A stretch of DNA of 64,000 bases, from contig NZ_CP152049.1 in NCBI RefSeq assembly GCF_038630985.1, positions 1,817,501 to 1,881,500 on the forward strand, in the 5' to 3' direction. The position numbers and the translations under genes were made by a program. Position 1 is the stretch's first letter. Each line of letters begins with the position of its first letter. Below, in pieces: positions 27,223 through 35,487 of this stretch. The notes under the pieces are model-generated. The model saw nothing but the letters and a program-made list of their open reading frames with translations, made no database searches and was not told the origin of the DNA. The stretch is from Paenibacillus sp. FSL H8-0548. Its GTDB lineage: Bacteria; Bacillota; Bacilli; Paenibacillales; Paenibacillaceae.

Positions 27223-27909
27223 ATGGGAAGTGAAGCAGCAGTGGAGCGTTTTAGTGAGAGGCTGTACCGCGTGGTTCAGCCGATATGGGAAAGCTGTCAT
27301 GCGCATCCGTTCTTGAAGGGGCTCAGAGAAGGGACGCTTGAGCTTGAGCGGTTCATTTATTATATGAAACAGGATTATGTGTATTTGATCGATTATGCCA
27401 AAATGTTCGCACTAGGCAGCATAAAGGCACGTGATTTGGAGACGATGAGCAAGCTTGCGGAGCTTCTGCATTCTACGTTGAATGTGGAGATGGAGCTGCA
27501 TCGCCAGTACGCTGAGCGTTTTGGAATAAGCCGTGATGAGCTGGAGGCAACGAAGCCGGCACCGACAACCATCGCGTATACGAAGTATATGCTTGATGCG
27601 GCGCAGGGCTCGCTTGCTGAAGTAGTGGCTGCGCTGCTCCCATGCATGTGGAGCTATTGCGAGATTGGAACGACGTTTGCTAAATATCCAGGAGCGCTTG
27701 AGCATCCGCTATACCGGGAATGGATTTTAATGTACAGCTCGGAGGATTTCGGCGAGCTTACGGAGTGGACGATAAAGCTTATGGATCGGCTCGCTGAAGG
27801 CTTGCCGGAGCGGGAGCTCGCGCAGCTTGAGGAGCTCTTTGTAACAACATCCAAATTCGAATATATGTTTTGGGATATGGCTGATCGGCAAGAGGAGTGG
27901 CCGATTTGA
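27223..27909 (+). CDS. tenA: Aminopyrimidine aminohydrolase (thiaminase II)
   Basis: A 228-residue all-helical TenA protein. The catalytic Cys lies in MWSYCEIG, and the N-terminal helix FLKGLREGTLELERFIYYMKQ-like region carries the conserved Tyr/Asp residues (YYMKQDYVYLIDY). TenA hydrolyses aminomethylpyrimidine to HMP in thiamine salvage. It starts 3 bases after the upstream stop and overlaps the next start, so the genes are translationally coupled. Confidence 0.93.
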   Translation: MGSEAAVERFSERLYRVVQPIWESCHAHPFLKGLREGTLELERFIYYMKQDYVYLIDYAKMFALGSIKARDLETMSKLAELLHSTLNVEMELHRQYAERFGISRDELEATKPAPTTIAYTKYMLDAAQGSLAEVVAALLPCMWSYCEIGTTFAKYPGALEHPLYREWILMYSSEDFGELTEWTIKLMDRLAEGLPERELAQLEELFVTTSKFEYMFWDMADRQEEWPI

Positions 27910-28730
27910 GCGGAGTAAGTCCAAGCGATGCGAGCAGGAGCTCGATTGCTTTGTCAGTGGAAGGACTCACTTACGCCTTTGGAGAAGGTAGACCATTATT
28001 TAACGGACTCGGCTTCGATATCCGTGAAGGAGAGTTTGTGTCCTTCCTCGCGCCAAGCGGAATGGGGAAAACAACGCTGTTTCGGCTGCTGGCGGGTTTA
28101 CTTTCCCCTCAGGCTGGAACGATTAAGCTTGGTATGGGAGACGGAGGAGCTTCAGCAGCGGGAAGCCGCCGTTCTGGGCGGATTGGCTATATGCCGCAGC
28201 GAGACAGTCTTATGCCGTGGCGAAGCGTGCTTGATAATGCGGCGCTTGGCCTGGAGCTTGCGGGCTGCTCGAAAAAAGAAGCCAGGCGGCGTGTGTTTGA
28301 GCTGCTGCCGGCCTTTGGGCTTTCGGGTACGGAGGCGAAGCGTCCGCATGAGCTGTCAGGCGGCATGCGCCAGCGCGTCTCGTTCCTTCGCTCTATGCTG
28401 AGCGGAGGTGACCTGCTGCTGCTCGACGAGCCGTTCAGCGCATTGGATGCGATGACGCGTGTAAGCATGCAGGAATGGCTGCTTCAGGTGTGGGAGCAGC
28501 ATCGCAAAACGATATTGTTCATCACGCATGATATTGATGAGGCGCTGCTTCTCTCTGATCGGGTGCTGGTTGCGGCGGAATCGCCGGTTTCCAGCTTGAA
28601 GGAGCTTGTCATTTCACTGCCGAGGCCAAGAACCTATGAAGCCGTTCTAAATGATTCCTTTATTCAATTAAAACGTCAAGCGCTTGAGCTTCTAGGCAAG
28701 GGGGCTGGCGGATGGGGAGGCGCAGAATGA
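27906..28730 (+). CDS. thiZ: ABC transporter ATPase for thiamine precursor uptake, ThiZ-like
   Basis: A 274-residue ATPase. Walker A is APSGMGKTT, the Q-loop YMPQRDSLMPW, the signature LSGGMRQRVSF, Walker B LLLLDEPFSALD, and the H-loop FITHDIDEA. TTG at 27906 overlaps the tenA stop and has AGAGGAG 9 bases upstream; a GTG at 27897 is too close to that site. Belongs to the nitrate/taurine/pyrimidine-precursor ATPase group; position after tenA and the riboswitch points to formylaminopyrimidine import with the next two genes. Confidence 0.88.
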   Translation: MSGVSPSDASRSSIALSVEGLTYAFGEGRPLFNGLGFDIREGEFVSFLAPSGMGKTTLFRLLAGLLSPQAGTIKLGMGDGGASAAGSRRSGRIGYMPQRDSLMPWRSVLDNAALGLELAGCSKKEARRRVFELLPAFGLSGTEAKRPHELSGGMRQRVSFLRSMLSGGDLLLLDEPFSALDAMTRVSMQEWLLQVWEQHRKTILFITHDIDEALLLSDRVLVAAESPVSSLKELVISLPRPRTYEAVLNDSFIQLKRQALELLGKGAGGWGGAE

Positions 28731-29479
28731 TGAAGCAGCGAGTGCTGATAAGTCTTCCTTCTATTCTATTTGTCCTGCTGCTCGCACTCTTATGGGAAAT
28801 AGCGACCCGGGTGCTGGCGATTCCCCATTACATTATTCCCAAGCTGTCTGACGTACTTATTTCTATTTGGGAGAATCGCTTGCTGCTTGGCAAGCACTTC
28901 GCTGTAACTTTGGGAGAGGCTTTGCTAGGTCTTAGCATTTCCATCGTATTCGGTACGCTCGCAGCAATCTGGATCGAAGGGTCGGGCCTTGCAAAAAAGA
29001 CGATCTACCCGCTTATCGTTGCATCTCAAACGATTCCGATTATTGCGTTATCGCCAATTATGGTCATGTGGTTCGGTTATGAAATATGGAGCAAGGTGGC
29101 CGTCGTTATTCTATTCACCTTTTTCCCGATTGCAGTGAACACGGCAGACGGCTTCCGTTCGGCAGATTCTGGCATAGGAGAGGTGCTGCGATCGATGGGC
29201 GCTCGAAGAGTCCAGTTGTTCGTAAAGTGGAAATTGCCATCTGCACTGCCTGGATTCTTTACGGGACTCAAGATGGCCGCGACGATTAGCGTTGGCGGCG
29301 CGACGCTCGGAGAATGGCTCGGCGGAGAGGCTGGGCTTGGCATGTATACGAAGCGGGCATCAAACCTGCTGCGAGGCGATGCTGTATTCTCAGGGGTGCT
29401 GCTGCTCTCCCTCATGGGTATTCTGCTGTTTCTAACCGTGCAGTGGCTGGAACGCGCCAGTCTTGCCCGTCGTCAATAA
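28727..29479 (+). CDS. thiX: ABC transporter permease for thiamine precursor uptake, ThiX-like
   Basis: About 250 residues with five or six membrane segments. ATG at 28727 overlaps the previous stop (ATGA) and has GGAGG 6 bases upstream. The EAA-like coupling loop reads EVLRSMGARRVQLFVKWKLP, followed by ATLGEWLGGEAGLG, as in SsuC/TauC-type permeases. It would form the membrane channel of the importer with the preceding ATPase and following lipoprotein. Confidence 0.88.
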   Translation: MMKQRVLISLPSILFVLLLALLWEIATRVLAIPHYIIPKLSDVLISIWENRLLLGKHFAVTLGEALLGLSISIVFGTLAAIWIEGSGLAKKTIYPLIVASQTIPIIALSPIMVMWFGYEIWSKVAVVILFTFFPIAVNTADGFRSADSGIGEVLRSMGARRVQLFVKWKLPSALPGFFTGLKMAATISVGGATLGEWLGGEAGLGMYTKRASNLLRGDAVFSGVLLLSLMGILLFLTVQWLERASLARRQ

Positions 29480-29510
29480 TAAATGTAAATAAGAGAGGAT
29501 ACCTACCTGT

Positions 29511-30515
29511 ATGATATTAAATAACTGGAAACGATATTTATTGATAACTACTGTTCTGATGCTAGCGTTAACCACGATGGCTGCCTGCGGCTCAAGCAGC
29601 AAAGAAAAGTCTGAAGCACAAACCGAGCTTACCGTGCTGCTCGACTGGTATCCGAATGCGGTACATTCCTTCCTGTATGCGGCGGAGGAGCAGGGCTATT
29701 TCGAGGAGGCGGGCCTTAAGGTCAATCTTCAAACGCCAGCCGATACGAATGATGCGCTAAAATTAGTGGCGACCGGCAAAGCGGATTTGGCGCTCAGCTA
29801 TCAAATGCAGGTTGCGATCTCACGTGCGGAGGATATTCCGATTGTCTCGGTGGCTGCCATTGTGAGGCATCCTTTGAATCGCCTCTTCTCACTGGATTCA
29901 GCAGGCATTCAAACGCCAAAGGATTTGATTGGCAAAAAAATCGGCTATCCATCGATTCCACTCGATCAACTGATCGTGAACACGATGGTCGAATCCGACG
30001 GCGGTGATAGCACAAAGCTAAACTATGTCGATATCGGCTGGGATCTAATTCCGGCTATGACGACAAGCAAGGTGGATGCCATTATCGGCGGCTACGTTAA
30101 TCATGAGAAGCCCCTTTTGGAGAAGGAGGGTATGAAGCTTACCTCATTTGATCCTTCGGAATATGGCGTTCCCGACTATTATGAGCTGGTGCTTACGGCG
30201 AGCGAGGCAGGGCTTGAAAGCAAGAGCGAAGCGTTTAAGAAGTTTATTGATGCAGCTGCGAAAGGCCAGCAATATACAGTGGAGCACCCAGCGCAATCCT
30301 TGCAAGGACTGCTCGATTTGCAAAGTGATAACTTCCCGCTCGACGCTGAGATTGAGAAGCAGAGCCTAGACATATTGCTGCCGTTGATGGACGCGGGCTC
30401 AGAGCCGTTTGGCTCGCAAACGGAGGAATCATGGAGCTCTGTCATCAACTGGCTGTCGGAGCATGGTCAACTAGCGAAACCAATTAAAGCAGAAGATGCG
30501 TTCCGTAACTTATAA
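29511..30515 (+). CDS. thiY: Substrate-binding lipoprotein for thiamine precursor uptake, ThiY-like
   Basis: A 334-residue protein of the NMT1/THI5-like group. Lipobox TMAAC gives C26 as the lipidated residue. The mature start TVLLDWYPNAVHSFLYAA is characteristic of formylaminopyrimidine- or HMP-binding proteins. AGAGAGG lies upstream of the ATG. It should capture the pyrimidine from outside and deliver it to the channel. Confidence 0.9.
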   Translation: MILNNWKRYLLITTVLMLALTTMAACGSSSKEKSEAQTELTVLLDWYPNAVHSFLYAAEEQGYFEEAGLKVNLQTPADTNDALKLVATGKADLALSYQMQVAISRAEDIPIVSVAAIVRHPLNRLFSLDSAGIQTPKDLIGKKIGYPSIPLDQLIVNTMVESDGGDSTKLNYVDIGWDLIPAMTTSKVDAIIGGYVNHEKPLLEKEGMKLTSFDPSEYGVPDYYELVLTASEAGLESKSEAFKKFIDAAAKGQQYTVEHPAQSLQGLLDLQSDNFPLDAEIEKQSLDILLPLMDAGSEPFGSQTEESWSSVINWLSEHGQLAKPIKAEDAFRNL

Positions 30516-30569
30516 TAGACTAAGAATCAAAGCAAGATGGTTAGTGGTACGTGCGGAAAGGAGCGGCAG

Positions 30570-31583
30570 ATGGACGAGAGATATTCAAGACAAATGCTTT
30601 TTGCACCGATTGGTGAGGCTGGTCAGCGCAAGCTTATGGATAGCGCGGTTTGTATTATAGGGATGGGTGCGCTTGGAACGGTGCTGGCTAACCATATGGT
30701 ACGGGCTGGCGTTGGGCATGTGCGGCTTGTAGATCGAGATTATGTGGAGAAAAGCAATCTGCAAAGACAGATGCTGTTCGACGAGGAGGATGTTGAGCAG
30801 GTTTATCCAAAGGTCGTAGCGGCAGAGAAGAAGCTTCGAAAAATCAATTCCTCAATTCGTCTGGAAGCGATTGTTGCGGATGCAACTGCGCTTAATATTG
30901 AGTCGCTGCTCGAAGGCATGGATTTGGTGCTGGATGGAACGGACAATTTTCAGACGCGCTTCCTGCTTAATGACGCTTGCTTTAAGCTCGGTATTCCATT
31001 CACTTACGGCGGAGCGGTCAGCTCTCGGGGGATGAGTGCGATCTTCATTCCCGGTCAGACGCCATGCTTGCGCTGCTTCATCAAAACAGGTGATTCGGGT
31101 GGACAGACCTGCGATATGATCGGAGTTATTGCGCCGGTCGTCGATATGGTCGCTTCATATCAAGCTGTGGAAGCGATGAAATATTTGGTGGAAGACGAGA
31201 AGCAAAGAAGAAAAACGCTCGTTACCTTTGATTTATGGCAAAATCAATACTTCGAGATGAAGCTCGGGGAGCCCGATAAGAACTGTCCCTGCTGCCAGCT
31301 GAAGCAGTACCCTTCGCTTGAGGTGAGCGGGGATAATACCGCTTTATCCTTATGTGGACGAGAGACCATCCAGATTTCGGGAAACGGTGCTCTTGAGTTA
31401 GAGCTGTGGCGAGAGCGGCTGGAGCAAGCGGGCTTGGAGGTTAGCTTAAACCCTTTTCTGCTGAAGGTGGTGCTGCCTGAGGGAGAAAGGCTCGTATTGT
31501 TCGCAGACGGGCGGGTGCTCGTTCAAGGTACGGATGATTTTGTACGCGCCAAAACCTTATATGCCCGTTATATCGGACTTTAA
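30570..31583 (+). CDS. thiF: ThiS adenylyltransferase
   Basis: About 337 residues; the ATG at 30570 follows AAAGGAG by 6-7 bases, whereas an upstream in-frame start at 30537 has no site. E1-like fold: GMGALGTVLANHMVRAG (ATP loop), VDRDYVEKSNLQRQ (Arg/Gln contacts), DGTDNFQTRFLLND. Zinc cysteines occur as CLRC and CPCC; a further Cys is in GGQTCDMIG. ThiF activates the C-terminus of ThiS with ATP so that sulfur can be added for thiazole synthesis. The C-terminal 70 residues resemble the extra domain of Bacillus ThiF/MoeB proteins. Confidence 0.9.
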   Translation: MDERYSRQMLFAPIGEAGQRKLMDSAVCIIGMGALGTVLANHMVRAGVGHVRLVDRDYVEKSNLQRQMLFDEEDVEQVYPKVVAAEKKLRKINSSIRLEAIVADATALNIESLLEGMDLVLDGTDNFQTRFLLNDACFKLGIPFTYGGAVSSRGMSAIFIPGQTPCLRCFIKTGDSGGQTCDMIGVIAPVVDMVASYQAVEAMKYLVEDEKQRRKTLVTFDLWQNQYFEMKLGEPDKNCPCCQLKQYPSLEVSGDNTALSLCGRETIQISGNGALELELWRERLEQAGLEVSLNPFLLKVVLPEGERLVLFADGRVLVQGTDDFVRAKTLYARYIGL

Positions 31584-31606
31584 AATAGTGAAGGAGTGAG
31601 GAATAG

Positions 31607-32227
31607 ATGAAGGATTTCAGGTTGTATGCGATTACAGGCGAACAATTTCATCCTGGCCGCGATCTGGTAGAGGTCATGGAGGAAGCGATTCTTGGCGGTG
31701 TAGATATTATTCAGCTGCGTGACAAGACGAGCGATAGAGCCGAGGTGCTTGAGAAGGCGAAAGCGCTCAGGGAGCTGACTCGAAAATATGGCGTAACCTT
31801 TATCGTCAACGATGATATCGATATTGCGATGGAGGTTGATGCAGACGGCATCCATTTGGGTCAAGGCGATGTACCGCTGCTCGAAGCGAGAAAAATCGTT
31901 GGCAGCAAAATCATCGGAATTTCTACTCATGCAATAGAAGAAGCGCTTCTCGCAGAAGAGCATGGAGCTGATTATATCGGGGTTGGGCCCATCTATCCTA
32001 CCGTAACGAAGGTCGATGTTGTTGATCCGGTAACGATCACCTATATCCGCGAGGTTGTACAAGCGGTGAAAATTCCGTTTGTAGCGATTGGCGGAATTAA
32101 GCTGCATAACGTAGATGAGGTTATTCGTGCAGGCGCAACGCGGATTTGTGCCGTTAGCGAAATTGTAGGAAGCGCGGATGTAAAGGGAACCTGCGAAGCT
32201 TTTATCCGGAAGCTGGAGAGAGGATAG
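31607..32227 (+). CDS. thiE: Thiamine phosphate synthase
   Basis: A 206-residue TIM barrel with GAAGGAGTGAG upstream. The signature sites are QLRDK, VNDDIDIAMEVDADGIHLGQ, ISTH, YIGVGPIYPTVTK and AIGGI, which bind the pyrimidine and thiazole phosphates. It joins HMP-PP with the thiazole phosphate to make thiamine phosphate. The paralogue TenI (thiazole tautomerase) is similar; the intact QLRDK and DDxxxA motifs favour ThiE. Confidence 0.85.
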   Translation: MKDFRLYAITGEQFHPGRDLVEVMEEAILGGVDIIQLRDKTSDRAEVLEKAKALRELTRKYGVTFIVNDDIDIAMEVDADGIHLGQGDVPLLEARKIVGSKIIGISTHAIEEALLAEEHGADYIGVGPIYPTVTKVDVVDPVTITYIREVVQAVKIPFVAIGGIKLHNVDEVIRAGATRICAVSEIVGSADVKGTCEAFIRKLERG

Positions 32228-32234
32228 TGAACGT

Positions 32235-32435
32235 ATGAAGCTCATAATTAATGGTGAACAGCAGGAGCTGGAGCAGGTTAATACGATTCAAGACGTCATC
32301 GTGAGGCTGGAGCTTTCAGGCAAGCCAATCGTTGTCGAAGCGGATGGCAGAGTGCTTACTGCAGAGCAGTGGGCGGATACGCCTGTTTTTGTAAATATGC
32401 GAATTGAATTGGTTCACTTTGTAGGAGGAGGTTGA
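32235..32435 (+). CDS. thiS: Sulfur carrier protein ThiS
   Basis: A 66-residue ubiquitin-like protein starting [13 protein letters not shown] and ending VHFVGGG. The terminal GG is the site adenylated by ThiF and converted to a thiocarboxylate. It sits 7 bases after thiE and 4 before thiG, the classical order. Confidence 0.95.
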   Translation: MKLIINGEQQELEQVNTIQDVIVRLELSGKPIVVEADGRVLTAEQWADTPVFVNMRIELVHFVGGG

Positions 32436-32439
32436 TTGT

Positions 32440-33219
32440 ATGCAGGCAGATGATTTGATCATTGGCGGTCGCACATTGTCCTCCCGTTTTTTTCTTGGCA
32501 CCGGACTTTACCCTAATCCATACGTTCAGAAGGAAGCGATTAAAGCTTCCGGCGCGCAGGTGCTGACCTTTGCGATTAGACGCATCAATTTGGCATCGAC
32601 AGAGGATGATTCTATCCTGCAGCATTTGGAGGATGCGGATTATGTATATCTTCCGAATACGTCCGGTGCGCGAACGGCAGATGAGGCGGTGCGTATCGCA
32701 CGCCTTGCGCGCGCTTCAGGCCTTAGTGACTGGATTAAGGTCGAAATTAGCGTGAATGAACGAACGCTGCTTCCTGATCCGATCGAAACGCTCAGGGCCA
32801 CTGAGATTTTAGTCAAAGAAGGCTTTACGGTGCTTCCCTACACGTCTGATGATCCGGTCATTTGCAAACGGCTGGAGGAGGCGGGAGCTGCGGCTGTTAT
32901 GCCAGGTGCGGCTCCGATTGGCACAGGGCTGGGCATTCTGAATCCGTATAATCTTGGGTTGATCGTTGAAGAAGCGAATGTGCCGATTATCGTAGATGCA
33001 GGGCTTGGTTCTGCAAGCGATGTGACGCAGGCGATGGAGCTTGGCGTAAGCGGAGTGCTGATGAATACGCCTGTAGCTAAGGCGAAGGACCCTGTAAGGA
33101 TGGCTAAGGCGATGTGCCTTGCTATAGAAGCGGGACGGCTATCCTATTTAGCTGGCCGAATTGTGAAGAAACGATATGCCTCAGCGAGCAGCGGGCTGGA
33201 TGCATTTAAATTGAAATAG
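32440..33219 (+). CDS. thiG: Thiazole synthase
   Basis: A 259-residue TIM barrel. Catalytic lysine K100 lies in DWIKVEIS; other marks are [26 protein letters not shown] and [13 protein letters not shown]. ThiG builds the thiazole phosphate from deoxyxylulose phosphate, the ThiS thiocarboxylate and dehydroglycine supplied by ThiO. AGGAGG precedes the start, inside the thiS 3' end. Confidence 0.95.
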   Translation: MQADDLIIGGRTLSSRFFLGTGLYPNPYVQKEAIKASGAQVLTFAIRRINLASTEDDSILQHLEDADYVYLPNTSGARTADEAVRIARLARASGLSDWIKVEISVNERTLLPDPIETLRATEILVKEGFTVLPYTSDDPVICKRLEEAGAAAVMPGAAPIGTGLGILNPYNLGLIVEEANVPIIVDAGLGSASDVTQAMELGVSGVLMNTPVAKAKDPVRMAKAMCLAIEAGRLSYLAGRIVKKRYASASSGLDAFKLK

Positions 33220-33244
33220 CAGGATTTACGGGAGCGGTGGAATT

Positions 33245-34357
33245 TTGACAAAAGAAAAAATCATCATAATGGGCGGAGGCATCATCGGCTTGTCCTGCGC
33301 GCTTGAACTGCAAACGCGCGGCTATCAAGCGATTGTGCTGGAAACGAAGCGCTGCGGTGGCCAAGCCTCTGGTGCAGCTGCGGGTATGCTGGCTCCTTAT
33401 TCTGAGAATGTAGAAGGACCAGATGCGTTTTTTCAGCTATGCTTGGATAGTCTGAGGCTCTACCCGCAGTGGCAGGAGCGGGTGAAGCAAATATCAGGAC
33501 AGAGCTTTGAATATACGGACTCAGGCAGCCTTTATGTAGCGTATCATGATGCCGATTTGCTGGCGCTGGAGGGCAGACTGCTGTGGCAGCGGCAGTTCGG
33601 CTCGTCGGGGACGATATTGGAAGGGGCTGAGCTTCAGCGCAAGGAGCCTTTGCTGACACGTGATGCGAGAGCAGCTTTATACACCCCTGAGGAAAGCCAT
33701 ATTTATGCACCACATTATGTAAAGGCGCTAGAGCTTGCCTGTAGAGGCCTTGGCGTTCACATTTATGAGCAGCTGGATAAGCTCGAAATTGTGGAGTGGC
33801 AGAGCGAGGTCGTTGTTCGGGCGGCGGACGGACGTTTTTTTGAGGGCGATCAGCTGCTTGTCTGCTCTGGCGCATGGGCGCAGCAGCTTGCGGAGACATT
33901 CCATATGAACCTTCCAATTTATCCGATTCGCGGCCAAATTTGCGCTTATGAAGTAGAGGCGCAGCCAGTTTCGCATATGGTATTTTGCAATCAGGGCTAC
34001 TTGGTTGGCAAAGAGAATGGAACGCTTGTCTGCGGCGCATCGGAGGATGTTGCCGGTTTCGATACTTCCGTTACCGAAAAAGGGATCGGCCGGCTCAAAA
34101 ATTGGAATAAGCAGCTGTTTCCTTTTCTAGCGGACAAAGCACCGTTTCACAGCTGGGCAGGCCTGCGCCCCGCTACACAGGACGGTTATCCTTTAATCGG
34201 GCCTATCCCGGAATCCAATCGTGTCGTGTTCGCGGCTGGACATTATCGAAACGGAATTTTGCTCAGTCCAGCAACGGCCGTGCTTGCTGCAGACTTTATT
34301 GCTGACAAACAGCACAATGCTTATAACCAAGCTTTTTCGCCTAATCGGTTTGGGTGA
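33245..34357 (+). CDS. thiO: Glycine oxidase ThiO
   Basis: A 370-residue FAD enzyme of the D-amino acid oxidase family. TTG start with GGAGCGG upstream. The FAD loop is IIIMGGGIIGLSCALELQ, followed by SGAAAGMLAPYSE; the C-terminal AGHYRNGILLSPATA closes the FAD site. It oxidises glycine to dehydroglycine for ThiG. It is the last gene of the riboswitch operon; thiC and thiD are not present here and must be elsewhere if the pathway is complete. Confidence 0.93.
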   Translation: MTKEKIIIMGGGIIGLSCALELQTRGYQAIVLETKRCGGQASGAAAGMLAPYSENVEGPDAFFQLCLDSLRLYPQWQERVKQISGQSFEYTDSGSLYVAYHDADLLALEGRLLWQRQFGSSGTILEGAELQRKEPLLTRDARAALYTPEESHIYAPHYVKALELACRGLGVHIYEQLDKLEIVEWQSEVVVRAADGRFFEGDQLLVCSGAWAQQLAETFHMNLPIYPIRGQICAYEVEAQPVSHMVFCNQGYLVGKENGTLVCGASEDVAGFDTSVTEKGIGRLKNWNKQLFPFLADKAPFHSWAGLRPATQDGYPLIGPIPESNRVVFAAGHYRNGILLSPATAVLAADFIADKQHNAYNQAFSPNRFG

Positions 34358-34366
34358 TATGTAGTA

Positions 34367-34413
34367 AGAGTGTGTCCCAAAAGCCATGAATTTGGCTAGG
34401 GCACACTCTTTTT
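34367..34413 (+). terminator. Terminator of the thiamine operon, first of two copies
   Basis: AGAGTGTGTCCC pairs with GGGCACACTCT, with inner AGCC/GGCT, followed by five Ts. A nearly identical copy lies at 35066-35111 on the far side of the 112-bp array. Confidence 0.88.
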
Positions 34414-34422
34414 GATTTAAAT

Positions 34423-35065
34423 TAGTGGCGGGTTACGATCATTTGGCCTCGATAAGACCACATAGGTGCTTATGACAGCAAAACAGCTTACTTTCTCTAG
34501 CGATAAGCACCTATGTGTGCTTATAAGGTCGAATTAGTGGCGGGTTACGATCATTCGGCCTCGATAAGACCACATAGGTGCTTATGACAGCAAAACAGCT
34601 TACTTTCTCGGGTGATAAGCACCTATGTGTGCTTATAAGGTCGAATTAGTGGCGGGTTACGATCATTCGGGCGCAATAAGACCACATGCGTGCTTATGGC
34701 AGCAAAGCAGCTTACTTTCTTGGGCAATAAGCACCTATATGTGCTTATGTGGTGGATTTAGTGGCGGGTTACGATCATTTGGCCGCGATAAGACCACATA
34801 GGTGCTTATGACAGCAAAACAGCTTACTTTCTCGGGTGATAAGCACCTATGTGTGCTTATAAGGTCGAATTAGTGGCGGGTTACGATCATTTGGCCGCAA
34901 TAAGACCATATAGGTGCTTATGACAGCAAAACAGCTTACTTTCTCGGGCGATAAGCACCTATACGTGCTTATGTGGTGGATTTAGTGGCGGGTTACGATC
35001 ATTCGGCCGCGATAAGACCACATAGGTGCTTATGACAGCAAAACAGCTTACTTTCTCGGGCGATA
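34423..35065. repeat. Tandem array of six 112-bp hairpin repeats
   Basis: TAGTGGCGGGTTACGATCAT recurs at 34423, 34535, 34647, 34759, 34871 and 34983, exactly 112 bases apart; the sixth copy stops short. Each unit contains an inverted repeat: in unit 1, CACATAGGTGCTTAT (34459-34473) and ATAAGCACCTATGTG (34503-34517) are perfectly complementary. Units are about 90-98% alike; units 3 and 5 carry most changes. It is not CRISPR, as there are no unique spacers, and no open frame fits it. Confidence 0.92.
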
Positions 35066-35111
35066 AGAGTGTGTCCCAAAAGCGATGAATTTGGTTAGGG
35101 CACACTCTTTT
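35066..35111 (+). terminator. Second copy of the thiamine-operon terminator
   Basis: AGAGTGTGTCCC and GGGCACACTCT again, differing at a few loop bases from the copy at 34367. Together the copies act as direct repeats bounding the array. Confidence 0.8.
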
Positions 35112-35166
35112 AAAATTTGAAAACTAAAAAAATAAACCTTTGTAAAATGGAAGTTCAAATTTGCTT

Positions 35167-35460
35167 ACACAGGAAGGGATTCGGTGCTATGAGCATATGC
35201 CGACGGTATGGAATGACTCTCACATACTGTAGGGCAGCATTACGAATGAGCAGGTGCGCGAGAGCCGCAACAAGCTTGGTTTTTTAGAGGAGCATACGGT
35301 TTATAACGCCTATATTTATTCAGATTCCTTGGATAAGCAAGTGACGCCAACGCAGGTTGCGATTACAATAAAAGAAGTGAACTAAATAGAGCTTCACGTT
35401 TTGATGACTCCAAGCGGTGCACAAGCAATTCCAATTATTCCGAAAGTATCACGATCATAA
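35167..35460 (+). pseudogene. Decayed C-terminal piece of a GH97-like glycosidase
   Basis: One frame reads CYEHMPTVWNDSHIL, stop (TAG), GSITNEQVRESRNKLGFLEE, then NAYIYSDSLDK and TPTQVAITIKEVN, stop (TAA), and LMTPSGAQAIPIIP before the final stop. This order (PTxWD, GxITNE, LxFLEE, xIYxD, GGxAI) is the one I know from the C-terminal domain of family 97 alpha-glucosidases, with about 15 residues lost at the first stop. No start region remains. The assignment is from memory of the family pattern. Confidence 0.55.
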
Positions 35461-35487
35461 AATGCAGCAGAGGCGGTTGATAGGTCA

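Noticed and set aside
33282..34040. 252-codon minus-strand frame opposite thiO
   Set aside because: Despite its length, the sense strand encodes intact glycine oxidase with FAD motifs; the antisense product has low-complexity, Pro/Ala/Gln-rich composition.
34423..35065. CRISPR array
   Set aside because: The whole 112-bp unit repeats; there are no short repeats separated by unique spacers and no cas genes.
34367..35111. Insertion sequence bounded by direct repeats
   Set aside because: No transposase frame lies between the duplicated terminators; the interior is only the hairpin array.
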